From Acanthochlamys bracteata (lineage: Eukaryota; Streptophyta; Magnoliopsida; Pandanales; Velloziaceae), in assembly GCA_019914995.1 (NCBI GenBank), contig CM034139.1, forward strand, positions 7,356,461 through 7,420,460: a DNA stretch of 64,000 nt, in the 5' to 3' direction. The notes under the pieces are model-generated. The model saw only the letters and a program-made list of their open reading frames with translations, did not search any database and was not told the DNA's origin. Below are positions 47,340 to 56,753 of this stretch, in pieces (position 1 is the first letter of the stretch; every line of letters begins with the position of its first letter). The position numbers were made by a program, and so were the translations under genes.

Positions 47340-48097
47340 TAAGCATTAAACCTTCTCTTCACTGAACTGCTCCTTTGTTCATTTCTTTAAATGCTTTTAG
47401 CTTCATCTTATTACAGGACTTTCTTTTTTGTGAGTAAAATACGATCTGTTAGAATTAGAATCTTTATTATGCAACATGGCTATCTTCAAATTTATGTTCC
47501 CTTATGAAAGGCCCCGAAACTAATACAGATTATTCAGATATGCATAGACATAAATTATGGAGGCAAAGGTTATATCCTAAGGGAAGCCTGTCGCAGTGAT
47601 GACTCCCAAGAAGGATTAAATGTTTGTAAGGATTATTCAGCATTCAATAAGCCTCCTGTTCTGTAAGCTTAAAGACCAGAACTTGCCGAACAAAGCATGA
47701 GTGCGTCAATTGGAATCTGGTTGTTTATGTTTTTTCATTTCTTGGCAAGTGAAGCTTATGTTTGTTTCCTGTGTAGTGTAACATTTGTTGTTCAGATAAA
47801 CACATGTAGAATTCTTGTCCGATCGAGCAGCTGGCATAGGTCGGAACGGAGATGTTATTGTAGTCTGTCATAGTGAGTGTAGATGTAGTGTCCAAGTTAT
47901 ATATGGTTCATCTGTATCCTAAAAGTGTAATCTTCCAACGATAAAGCTGAGAAAATTTTCAGAGATGGTCTAATCCTTTTACCTGATTACATATTCTCAC
48001 TCTATAGTCTATACTATCAGCAACCTTCTGTGTGCAAGAAAGAGATCCGAGGCCTTTCTCAAACATCTTACTGTTATTCTCCCCACACCAGTTTAAT
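47340..48097. other. P5CS 3' flank
   Basis: Probable 3' untranslated region to about 47950, then intergenic DNA. No ORF or RNA gene is seen. Confidence 0.45.
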
Positions 48098-48455
48098 TTA
48101 ATAACTTAGTGAAATAACCATACAAAGAAAACACAAAGCTTCCTTGCTTGGGCTTCGGACACTTTCGTTATTCGGTAAAACACAATGAAAAAACATACCA
48201 ACACCCTTCGCCTGCTCAACAGGTGGCCTCAGTGAATGATCGTGCAAAGTATCAAGAGAAGCTGGAGGTATCCATTGCCACATTCCTGAAGGGAGATGAT
48301 ACCTTGGATACGACTCTGTTATAGTGCTAGCATTGCGAGCTGCTGCAGTATGATATGTAGCAACAGCTGCAGGATGAGGAACCAAGGAAGGTGCAAAGCT
48401 TAGTTCTCTAAGCAATTGCTCAATTTTCTCCTTTAAGACCATTTCCATGACAAAC
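48098..48455 (-). other. Orphan exon-like ORF, unassigned
   Basis: On the minus strand, ATTGCAG (a good 3' splice site at about 48456) precedes an open frame of about 118 codons. The part before a possible donor (GAAGG/GTGTTGG near 48208) reads like real protein: VLKEKIEQLLRELSFAPSL, then SGMWQWIPPASLDTLHD and SLRPPVEQAK. I do not recognise the family. No partner exons are evident on either side, and the upstream side runs into the receptor-kinase pseudogene on the other strand. It may be a captured or leftover exon of a gene located elsewhere. Confidence 0.35.
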
Positions 48456-48808
48456 TGCAATTACCAACTTTTAATAACTCAGAAACAGTAAAATATGGAA
48501 TGGGTTTATTACTGGCATATGCCACATAAAAGCAAATCCTACGAACGTGTGCCTATAAAAAATATATCAGCTTCTCATTAGAGAATAACAATCATTCTTA
48601 TAAGCTGAAGACTCTAAATCAATATGAACTAAATAGGGAATCTTGTTTGGTGCCAAACTGCACTCTGTTCATAGGCATACCGATCAGTGTGCCGGTCGTA
48701 CTCAAGTCATCGCAGAATTTCCTGCCCTTCATTCAAAAATCAAACAGAACAACCCTCTATAAATTCTCAGAGCATTGCAAATCATCTCCATATCTGCACT
48801 GCTTGACC

Positions 48809-50650
48809 ATGAGGAATTACAGGTCATGTGGTTATCTCTTGCTCATCTTCTTCTTCTCATGCTTGGCAACATCAATACCACTGACTTCTCTCTTCAGAGG
48901 AACTTCCCTCTCTGTCGACAACAATGATACCCTTGTCTCGCCGGATAACTCTTTCACCTGCGGTTTCTACAGTGTTGGTGATAATGCATTTGCCTTTGCG
49001 GTATGGTTCTCCAAAGCTAAAACCGATGCGGTAGTCTGGTCAGCTAACCGAGACCGTCCGGTGAACGGAAAAGGATCCAAAGTCATTTTCCGCAAGCATG
49101 GAGAGCTAGTGCTTACTGATACAGACAACGCTGTCGTATGGAGCACAAACACAACCTCCACAGACGCAAACCAAGTTCAACTTCTCAGCAATGGAAACCT
49201 TGTAGTGATGGATTCAAGTGGTTGCGGTAATATTCTATGGCAAAGCTTTGATTCACCTACTGATACTCTTTTGCCTATGCAACCAATCACAAAGAGCAAG
49301 AAGCTCGTGTCGTCCATGGCGAAAAGGTCGTTGAGCTCCGGCTACTTCAGTTTCTACTTCGACAACGATAACGTTCTAAAGCTTATGTACGACGGCCCGG
49401 AAGTCTCCAGCATATACTGGCCGGATCCTGATTACAAAGTTTGGAAGAACGGTAGAACGAACTACAACAGCAGCATGTATGGAGTTCTTGATGAAGACGG
49501 TCATTTCCTTGGGAGCGATGAGTTTGAATTCAAGACTTCAGACTTCGGTGTTTCAGGGATCATTAGAAGATTTGCACTCGATAATGATGGCAATCTGAGG
49601 CTTTACAGTCTGAATGAATCAAGTGGAGAGTGGTCTGTTTCATGGGAAGCTCTGCAGCCGTTGTGTTTGGTTCATGGTCTGTGTGGAAAGAACGGAATCT
49701 GTGTTTACACTCCTGCGCCAAAATGTTCATGTCCACCCGGGTACGAGATGAATGGTCTCGGTGACTGGAGCAAAGGTTGCAAACCGAAATTTAACATGAG
49801 TTTTGCTGTTCATGAAGAACAGAACGCGATGGAGTTCGTTGAATTACCGACGACAGATTTCTGGGGCTTTGATCTGAATTTGGCAGCAGCAATATCACTT
49901 GAAACCTGCATGGATTTGTGTAGGAAAAATTGTTCATGTTTGGGAATCAGTTACAAGACTGGTACTGGGAATTGTTCCTCAAGAGTGCTTTGTTCAATGG
50001 CAAAACAACTCCGGATTTCCCAGGTAGTTCATACTTGAAACTACAGAAGAACTTCCAAAGCTCGAAACTTTCCTACTCTCAAGTGTATGAACCAGTCTGC
50101 AGCCACAATGAAACAGAAGCTAGTGTTAATCTATCAAACATGTATCCTAAGAAAAGAGAAGGAATCATGTGGCACTACTTCTACTTCTTCCTAGCAGCAT
50201 TCTGCATCGCAGAGATTATTTTCATTGTCTGGGGTTGCTGGTTTGTTTTAAAACACCACAACCCTGAATCAGTACAGGCAGGTTGCAAGATGATCTCCAG
50301 CAGGTTCAAGAAATTTTCATATAAAGATCTGAAAAATGCTACTAAGAACTTTAAAGAAGAGCTTGGCAGAGGTGGTTTTGGTGCTGTTTACAAAGGTGTT
50401 TTGGATGACAACAGAGTTGTTGCGGTGAAGAGACTACAAGATGTATCCAAAGGTGAAGATGAACTATGGGCAGAAGTTAGCGTTATAGGGCGAATTTACC
50501 ATATGAATCTCTCAAGAATATACGGTTTCTGTTCGGAGAAATCTCACCGGCCGCTCGTCTATAAGTACATAGATAAACCATTCACTTGACAAACACTTGT
50601 TTGAGTCATTGCAGAATTCATCAACTAGTGTTCTTCCATGGAATAAGGTT
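48809..50650 (+). pseudogene. S-domain (G-type lectin) receptor-like kinase pseudogene, ZmPK1-like
   Basis: The start MRNYRSCGYLLLIFFF gives a signal peptide, followed by a bulb-lectin domain (SPDNSFTCGFYSVG, VVWSANRDRPVNGKGS, LLSNGNLVVMDSSG, LWQSFDSPTDTLLPMQ), an EGF-like part (CLVHGLCGKNGICVY...CSCPPGYE) and a PAN region. Near 49973-49980, at GTGNCSS, the frame breaks: the continuation (KSALFNGKTTPDFPG) is in another frame. That frame runs through a membrane span (about 50180-50250) and the kinase N-lobe (GRGGFGAVYKG, VVAVKRLQD). A second shift lies in the AAA run near 50575, after which the stop at 50587 follows. Homology can be traced to LPWN at about 50645 and then stops. HRD, DFG and the whole C-lobe are missing. 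AT-rich repeat DNA begins immediately after. Confidence 0.88.
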
Positions 50651-51348
50651 TAGTATTTTTTATTATATAAATTTTATTTGTATTTTTTAAATTTTGAATA
50701 AATTTCTAATATTTATAAAATATATATTAATAAATATAAAATTAAAAATTAAAAAATTGCTTATAGAAAAATGCTGTCCCAAACGTGAAAATTTTTTTTG
50801 TCTTTCGAAAGTTTGGATTATTTTTTATAAAATGTTTATCATGTTTATTTTTGGTTGTAGTTACTTATTACTTTCGTCTCGAAATATACCCTTGTGAGAC
50901 TACCTAACACTGGAGAGTGAACTCTCTGGAGTGTGATAGGCCGTTAGATTTCAATTACGTGAGATCCAACGGCTGTGATGCTTTTTTCTAGACTTTCCTT
51001 TCTACTACCTTTCTCGCCCGCCTCCAGTTTTTCTCCGTTACTGAAATCCATCACTGGAACTGATCAATCAAAGACTGCAAATTTTTTTTATATTGGCAGC
51101 TTCAAGGTTAGATTTTTCTTCTGTATAATTGTCGGCTTTTGAATTCACTTTCAGAAAAATCAGTTCTTTATGTTTTATTGGATTTTGTTATTGCTCTCTC
51201 ACTTTCTCATTCTGAATTCATTCAGTTCTTTGATTTTGAGAATCTCTGTTCAACTTATTAATATTTCACTCTTGCTTTCAGTTCCACTTTGAGGCTTTGA
51301 CAAGGAAAAGGAAGGATCTTTGGTGATTTTATTTGACTTAGAAAGTGG
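50651..51348. other. AT-rich repeat at the pseudogene breakpoint, then RETICULATA-related promoter and leader
   Basis: About 50651-50795 resembles the AT-rich MITE-like family (aaaatatatattaataaatataaaatt, ending atgctgtcccaaacgtg). The region from about 50900 to 51348 is the promoter and leader of the next gene; a probable leader intron (donor near caaggttaga at about 51104, acceptor tttcag near 51280) is possible but unproved. Confidence 0.4.
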
Positions 51349-53405
51349 ATGGCATTCTCTTGCTCAGCAACTATTAGATCGCTTGCGTTTAATGCTCACC
51401 TTTTTGAAGCCAAAAATCGTAAAACGGTGGTGGGTAATTGTATCATCCAGAAAGAATGTAAATCATTCCTCAGAGGAACAAATCATAATTATATGTTTAG
51501 GTTATACTGCAGTCCTTTAGATTTTAGCAACATAGGAAGCAATTTGAAAATTAGGAATGAATTGGAGCCACAAAGTACAGGTTTTCCTGATGACAAGACA
51601 GAATTAATTTTGCAAGAGAAACCAAAAATTCCATCAGAAGAGAGCAAAAAAGTTGATGAGTCTAAATTTCATCAAGGAAACGCTAATTCGGAAGCTGCTT
51701 TTGGATTTGGAGGTAGCGGAAGTTTTCCACCTAACGGAAATGGTGGTGGTGGAGGTGGGGGCGATGATGGTGATCATGGCAAAAAAGATGATAGGGAAGA
51801 GAGTGAGTTCGGTCCGCTATTGAAATTTGAAGAGGTAATTAAGGAGGCAGAATTGCGTCGGGTGAGTCTTCCATCAGACATGGTGGAGGCTGCAAGAAGT
51901 ATCGGCATCCCGAAGCTTCTCCTTGAGAGGTATTTTGACCTGCAGGTAATCTCTTGCCCAAGGACCTGCTTTCCATCTTCCGTGCAGGTTCCTAGTGTAA
52001 CATTTCTTCTCTTTCATGATGGCAACAGACTGGCCTATTGGTTTTTAATGAAATAGTGTAGCATTTCTTCTCTTTCACGAAGGCATCAGACTGGACTTAT
52101 TGGCTTCCTAATGAAATACTGTAACATTTCTTCTCTTTCATGAAGGCATCGGACTGGCCTATTGGCTTTCTAATGAAATATTGTGCATTATTTCGGAACA
52201 GAATGCTTGCTGATCCCACATTTCTTTTTAAAGTTGGAACAGAGGTATGTAAATCACTATACATTGATTTCTTGGGAACAACATGGTGAACATGAGCATG
52301 ATGTACCTTTCCATTGATTGGTCAGGTAGTTATAGACACATGTTGTGCAACATTTGCCGAGTTTCAGAAAAGAGGCAAAGATTTTTGGGCAGAGTTTGAG
52401 TTGTATACAGCTGATCTTTTGGTAGGTTTGGTGGTTAATGTTGTGTTAGTGGGATTATTAGCACCATATGCACGCATCGGCAAGCCTTCAATATCTGAAG
52501 GTATTTGGGGAAGAATGCAGCACATGTATGGATCTTTACCTAGCAGGTAAAGTACACTGTCTGATTTCTATTGAACTTTTCTTCAGATTTAGAGACAGTA
52601 TTTTCTTGTAGGATTCTGAATCCGAGTGTCTGTGATGCTGACTGGATCAAATTGCAGTGTGTTTGAAGCTGAAAGACCAGGGTGTACATTCTCAATTCAA
52701 CAGCGTATCGCAACATACTTTTACAAGGTATTTAAGTGCAGTAGCTTTAACTGAAGTTGCTGACATTATACCAAATGGACTTTTTATAGCCAAATCTCAA
52801 TAAGACAGTCACTCATGTTTGCTACATTCTACAGGGATTGTTGTATGGGTTTGTCGGATTTGGATGTGGCCTTATTGGGCAAGGCATTGCCAATTTGATA
52901 ATGACAGCAAAACGGTAAAATTTTTCTAAGTTACACTTTTATTGTTGAACTGATAGCTCAGTTACTGTATTGAAAGTAGACATGGGGGAACTCCCAATTT
53001 TGGTTGTGTTATATTGCCCAGGATTGTGATTTTGATTTTTAATTATTTCTATTGCCCAGGAGTGTAAAGAAGTCAGAAGAAGACATACCTGTTCCACCTT
53101 TGTTTAAAAGTGCTGTACTTTGGGGTATGTCTAGCATCAAAATGCATGATGATCTAGAATAGATATATGTGTTTCAGATTCATAAATATTGATCACCTTG
53201 AAATGTTACAGGTGTATTTCTAGCTGTTTCTTCAAACACTCGTTACCAGGTTATTAATGGCCTGGAACGTCTGGTCGAGGCGTCTCCCATTGGTAAACGT
53301 GTTCCTACTGTTGCATTGGCGTTCACAGTTGGTGTACGTTTAGGGAACAACATCTACGGAGGCATGCAGTTTGTTGATTGGGCACGTTGGAGTGAAGTCC
53401 AATGA
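51349..53405 (+). CDS. RETICULATA-related protein (DUF3411), plastid envelope membrane protein
   Basis: Seven exons, 51349-51945, 52146-52244, 52326-52546, 52658-52727, 52835-52914, 53060-53124 and 53212-53405, encode 441 aa. The RETICULATA family affects leaf mesophyll development and plastid metabolism; members sit in the chloroplast envelope. The N-terminal 70 residues are basic and Ser/Asn-rich (transit-peptide-like), followed by a Gly-rich acidic linker (NGNGGGGGGGDDGD). The DUF3411 domain runs from FGPLLKFEEVIKEAELR to the end, with RNRMLADPTFLFKVGTE, CCATFAEFQKRGKDFW, FYKGLLYGFVGFGCG, LIMTAKRSVKKSEED and NNIYGGMQFVDWARW, and about four hydrophobic spans. Exon 2 is preceded by two decayed copies of its own acceptor and first half, described separately. 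Confidence 0.92.
51993..52180 (+). repeat. Three tandem copies of the intron 1 end/exon 2 start in the RETICULATA-related gene
   Basis: Units of 61-63 bp begin tagtgta/tactgta at 51993, 52054 and 52117. All contain catttcttctctttca, then g-a-(t/a)-g-g-c-a, then (a)gactgg-c-ct-attgg and aatgaaata. Only the third copy is the true exon 2, with acceptor CATGAAG at 52145. Copy 1 has GATG instead of GAAG, so it lacks the acceptor AG. Copy 2 keeps GAAG and could act as a cryptic acceptor at about 52083, but its coding part is frameshifted. Confidence 0.9.
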
Positions 53406-54574
53406 TGGTATGCTTACAGCTTTCCCTTCCATATTACTGATGTGATTGTAGTTTCCAGAATTTGTTAATAGGGTAGCAAACATAGTATTTTCATTTAAGA
53501 AGATGACTGCTGAAATGGTTGTTTGACCAATTATTGGAAAGGTGTATTCTTTCGAATGCATTAGCTGATGTTCATCATCCAATGCATTCCAAGGTTCATG
53601 CTAACACCAAATAGAGTTAAAACCATGTCATGATCAATCTTATATATCTGGCCTAATAATATAACTTAATGGAAGTTGGCAATCCTACTTTGTGGATCTT
53701 ACTCACCATTCTGATATAGTAGGGGTTATGACATATGAAAAGCATTTGCATGGTCACTGAAAAATCTTTCTATTGCGTGCAGCTTCTGAAAGAGGTTTTG
53801 TTACTGTGATTACTGCACTCATGAAAAATCAACTAGCAAGCTGAACTTTTACAGGGTTCACAATCCATTAGTCTTGTCACACGATACACTTTTACAGGGT
53901 TCGCGATTCATGCATTTTCTGCTGATGCAATCTTGAATACAAATTGGTTATGGGGGACAAATGGCTTTTTACCAAATTTTTTTAGAAGCTGCTGGTCTTC
54001 TTTCTGTGCTTCCCTGCAGGACACCCTCTTTATAGATGTCTAAAGTACGGCACTCCTCGTATACAAAGCAGAAAGGGAGGAATTTTCTCTAATCAGGTCT
54101 ACCTGCTGAATTATACTTACATGTTTAAGATGCTTGAAGTCGGAGACTTAGAGCAGCTGCAGCTGATGCAATGCCTCCTCTGTACTGTTGTTTTAGTTCT
54201 ATTCCATGGTAACTTGTAAAACGTAAGAGTTGATTTCCATGTAATTTCTGCTTTTATTTTCACTATACTAAGCATGAGAAATTGTGAATTGTTCGAGTAA
54301 CGCTTATACGAATTTTTAAACCGACTACTAATGGGCCAAATGGGCTAAATAAAGGCCTACGTAGTAGTCCATTACTGTTCTTGACCGTTTAACTAATTGC
54401 AGTTGAGCCGTTATCTATAAAATCAAAATCGAACTATCAGTCAATCACCGCTATAGTTCTGTCTGCAATACGAATACGAAGCGTTCATTCGTTCGTTCTC
54501 TATTCTTCTTATTCTTGACGAGGAACACAACGCAGAGAGAGAGAGAGAGAGAATCTTTGAATCAAGAATATACC
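53406..54574. other. 3' flank of the RETICULATA-related gene and promoter/leader of the MIZ1-like gene
   Basis: A small duplication places acttttacagggttc at about 53845 and again at 53888 (period 43 bp). TGGGCC/TGGGCT words occur at about 54332-54347. A (GA)n run at about 54533-54552 lies in the leader just before the next ATG. No other ORF is supported. Confidence 0.5.
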
Positions 54575-55321
54575 ATGAAAGGTTTCTCTTCCCTCCACCG
54601 GTCACTGTGCCGCTTCCTCTCCTCCCCCGCCGCCACCAACTCCAACGAAGTCTATCGTCCCTCCACCACCACGGCTGCCGCCGCTGATCGTGCTTCTTCT
54701 TCCAAGATCAACCACCGTCTCTCCAACTTCTTCTCCTTCTTCTTCAACAACCACCACCGTCGTCATCGCCGGAGCCGACGTGAGCGTGGTTCTACTCCAT
54801 TAATCCTCAAAGAAGAACAAGAAGAAGACAGCTTCATCTCTCCGTCGCTCACCACAATCACTGGTACAATCTACGGTCACAGAAACGGCCACGTCATTAC
54901 CTTCTGTGTTCAGTCAGACCCTGCAACACCTCCCCTGTTCCTTCACGATCTTTCAATTCCCACCAAAACCTTCGCCAAAGAGATGAACACGGGGGTAGTT
55001 CGAATCGCGGTGGAACAGTTTAACCTCAACACATGGAAGACGTACTGCAACGGTCGGAAGGCTGGGAGCGCAGTGCGGCGGCGGCCGGCGGAGAAAGACA
55101 TGGTTTTTCTGAAGACAATATTGGGATCGGTGTCAGCGGGAACAGGATCGGTGGTTTTGCCCGGCAGTGGTGGTGAGATTGTTTACATGAGAGCGAGCTA
55201 TAAGCATGTCGTTGGATCGCCGGAATCGGATTCGTACCACATGATCAATCCCGGTGGTGAAAGCCATGGGCAAGAGCTTAGCATCTTCTTGCTGCGGAAC
55301 GTCAACAAACGGTCGACGTGA
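54575..55321 (+). CDS. MIZU-KUSSEI1-like protein (DUF617)
   Basis: An intronless gene of 248 aa. MIZ1 itself is required for root hydrotropism; the functions of most relatives are not known. The N-terminal 95 residues are low-complexity (Ser/Thr/Ala, then FFSFFFNNHHRRHRRSRR). The DUF617 domain runs from about residue 95 (TITGTIYGHRNGHVITFCVQ) through LSIPTKTFAKEMNTGVVRIAVE, LNTWKTYCNGRKAG, GSGGEIVYMRASYKHVVGSPESD and the end motif GGESHGQELSIFLLRN. The ATG at 54575 is preferred over the frame's earlier ATG (54515), because the intervening codons fall in a GA-repeat leader. Confidence 0.9.
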   Translation: MKGFSSLHRSLCRFLSSPAATNSNEVYRPSTTTAAAADRASSSKINHRLSNFFSFFFNNHHRRHRRSRRERGSTPLILKEEQEEDSFISPSLTTITGTIYGHRNGHVITFCVQSDPATPPLFLHDLSIPTKTFAKEMNTGVVRIAVEQFNLNTWKTYCNGRKAGSAVRRRPAEKDMVFLKTILGSVSAGTGSVVLPGSGGEIVYMRASYKHVVGSPESDSYHMINPGGESHGQELSIFLLRNVNKRST

Positions 55322-56688
55322 ATATGTGCCTGCCGGCCGGAGACTGCAGTTGGATTGATCGACAGGTGTTCGATTCTTTTCTGAATGAAATTGGTTGATT
55401 GATTTGTGGATGCAGTTATATTTTGTAGATTGCGTTGCTTTGCTTTGGTGTGTAGATTTTCAATTCAATTCTTGTACTTATCAAGTGAGTGTTTCGAACA
55501 ACCCCAGCTAACACAGGGCGCTCCTTTATTTGGAACTTAAAACAAACAGGTCCAAGACTACCACTACATGGTGTTTGGGTTTGGGTTTGGGTTTAGGAGT
55601 AATTTTTAACTTCTTATACTTCAATTTTTTATTTTATATTTTTGTAATAAAATTTTTTACAATTTTTAAAAATATTTTTTAGAATTTAAAATATAAAATT
55701 TATTCAAGATTTTGTTACTAATTATTTTATTTTTTATATAAAAATTTAAATTGTTTTAAAAGAGTTAAGTTACAAAAGTATTTGGAAACATCCTTCAGAT
55801 CTTATTTTCGGTGCTATTACTTTATATTTCATTTTTTCTAAATAAATTTTTTATTATTTACTATTATTATTTTTATATAAAAAATTAAACTATATTATAA
55901 AAAATTTAAAATATATTTTGTTTTTAAGAATTTTCTTTTAAACCACTCCGCACGCATCACCTTCATCGTTGAAGATGCTTGCTAATCGGTAGATATATTT
56001 GAAAATTATTTTTATTTTTTAGGATTCGAGGATCATTAACTATTTAATTTTGCTTGTTGGGCTTGTAATCTAGATGGGCCTGATTGGATTAGGCTTAAGC
56101 AATTTCAAATTATTACTTATTCAAAGCTTTTATTAATTATTACATAAGTAACTTTTATTTTTATTCAAAATTAAGGAGGGAGGGACGTCTAGCGTAGATT
56201 TTCCTCATCCTCTCTTTTTCTGCAGATTTGACAAAAACATAAAAAACAACAACTTTAAATATAAAAATTCAATCTTCCTTTCTTTTTCTTCTTCTTCTTC
56301 TTGTTAAACTCGAACAACAAGAATTTGCTGCACAAGAAATTTTTTTAAATTTGCGGATTCTCAGAGGAATCCATTGCCCTCCCTGTTGTTGTTTGCTTTC
56401 CCTCTCCCTCAATGTTCAATATTCTCTACCTCTCTTTCTTTCTTTCTGTGTGTGTGTGTGGAGTTATTCGTTTGCTTTATAAGATGCCTTGTTCTCTTCT
56501 ACTCTTTCTTCCTTTACCACCAGAATCATCTGCTTTCCATCTCATTCAATTCATTTCAATCAATCCTACGACCAACAACAATCTCTTGTTTCTGTTTTTC
56601 TCTTGTTTCTTTGTTTTGTTTTTAACCAATAAAACTAAGTCAAAAGCCCTTTCACTACATTGTCTCCGCCGCCATTGTGTTCTGAAGG
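55322..56688. other. Intergenic DNA with AT-rich repeats and the DAR2 promoter/leader
   Basis: A (TTTGGG)3 TTTAGG run is at about 55573-55596, at the left edge of an AT-rich segment (to about 55795). TGGGCT and TGGGCC are near 56057 and 56074. The DAR2 leader contains an ATG at 56412 that opens a 113-codon frame overlapping the main start. Confidence 0.45.
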
Positions 56689-56753
56689 ATGACGCCTTCG
56701 TCTTCTACTTCTTCTTCTTTGCCGATTTCCAACCGTCTATGCATTTACGGTGA
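56412..56753 (+). other. Candidate upstream ORF overlapping the DAR2 start codon
   Basis: The frame opens at 56412 and ends at 56753, passing the proposed DAR2 ATG (56689) in another frame. Its product would be hydrophobic and low-complexity (Phe/Leu/Cys-rich), so it is not a credible protein on its own. If transcripts include it, it would compete with the main start. Confidence 0.35.

Noticed and set aside
48647..48808. Upstream in-frame extension of the receptor kinase pseudogene
   Set aside because: The extra 54 codons precede a good signal peptide at 48809 and do not resemble any receptor kinase N-terminus.
55573..55596. Interstitial telomere-like repeat
   Set aside because: The unit is TTTGGG (6 bp, three copies) with one TTTAGG, not the plant telomere TTTAGGG. 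It is more likely an edge of the AT-rich repeat or a simple repeat.
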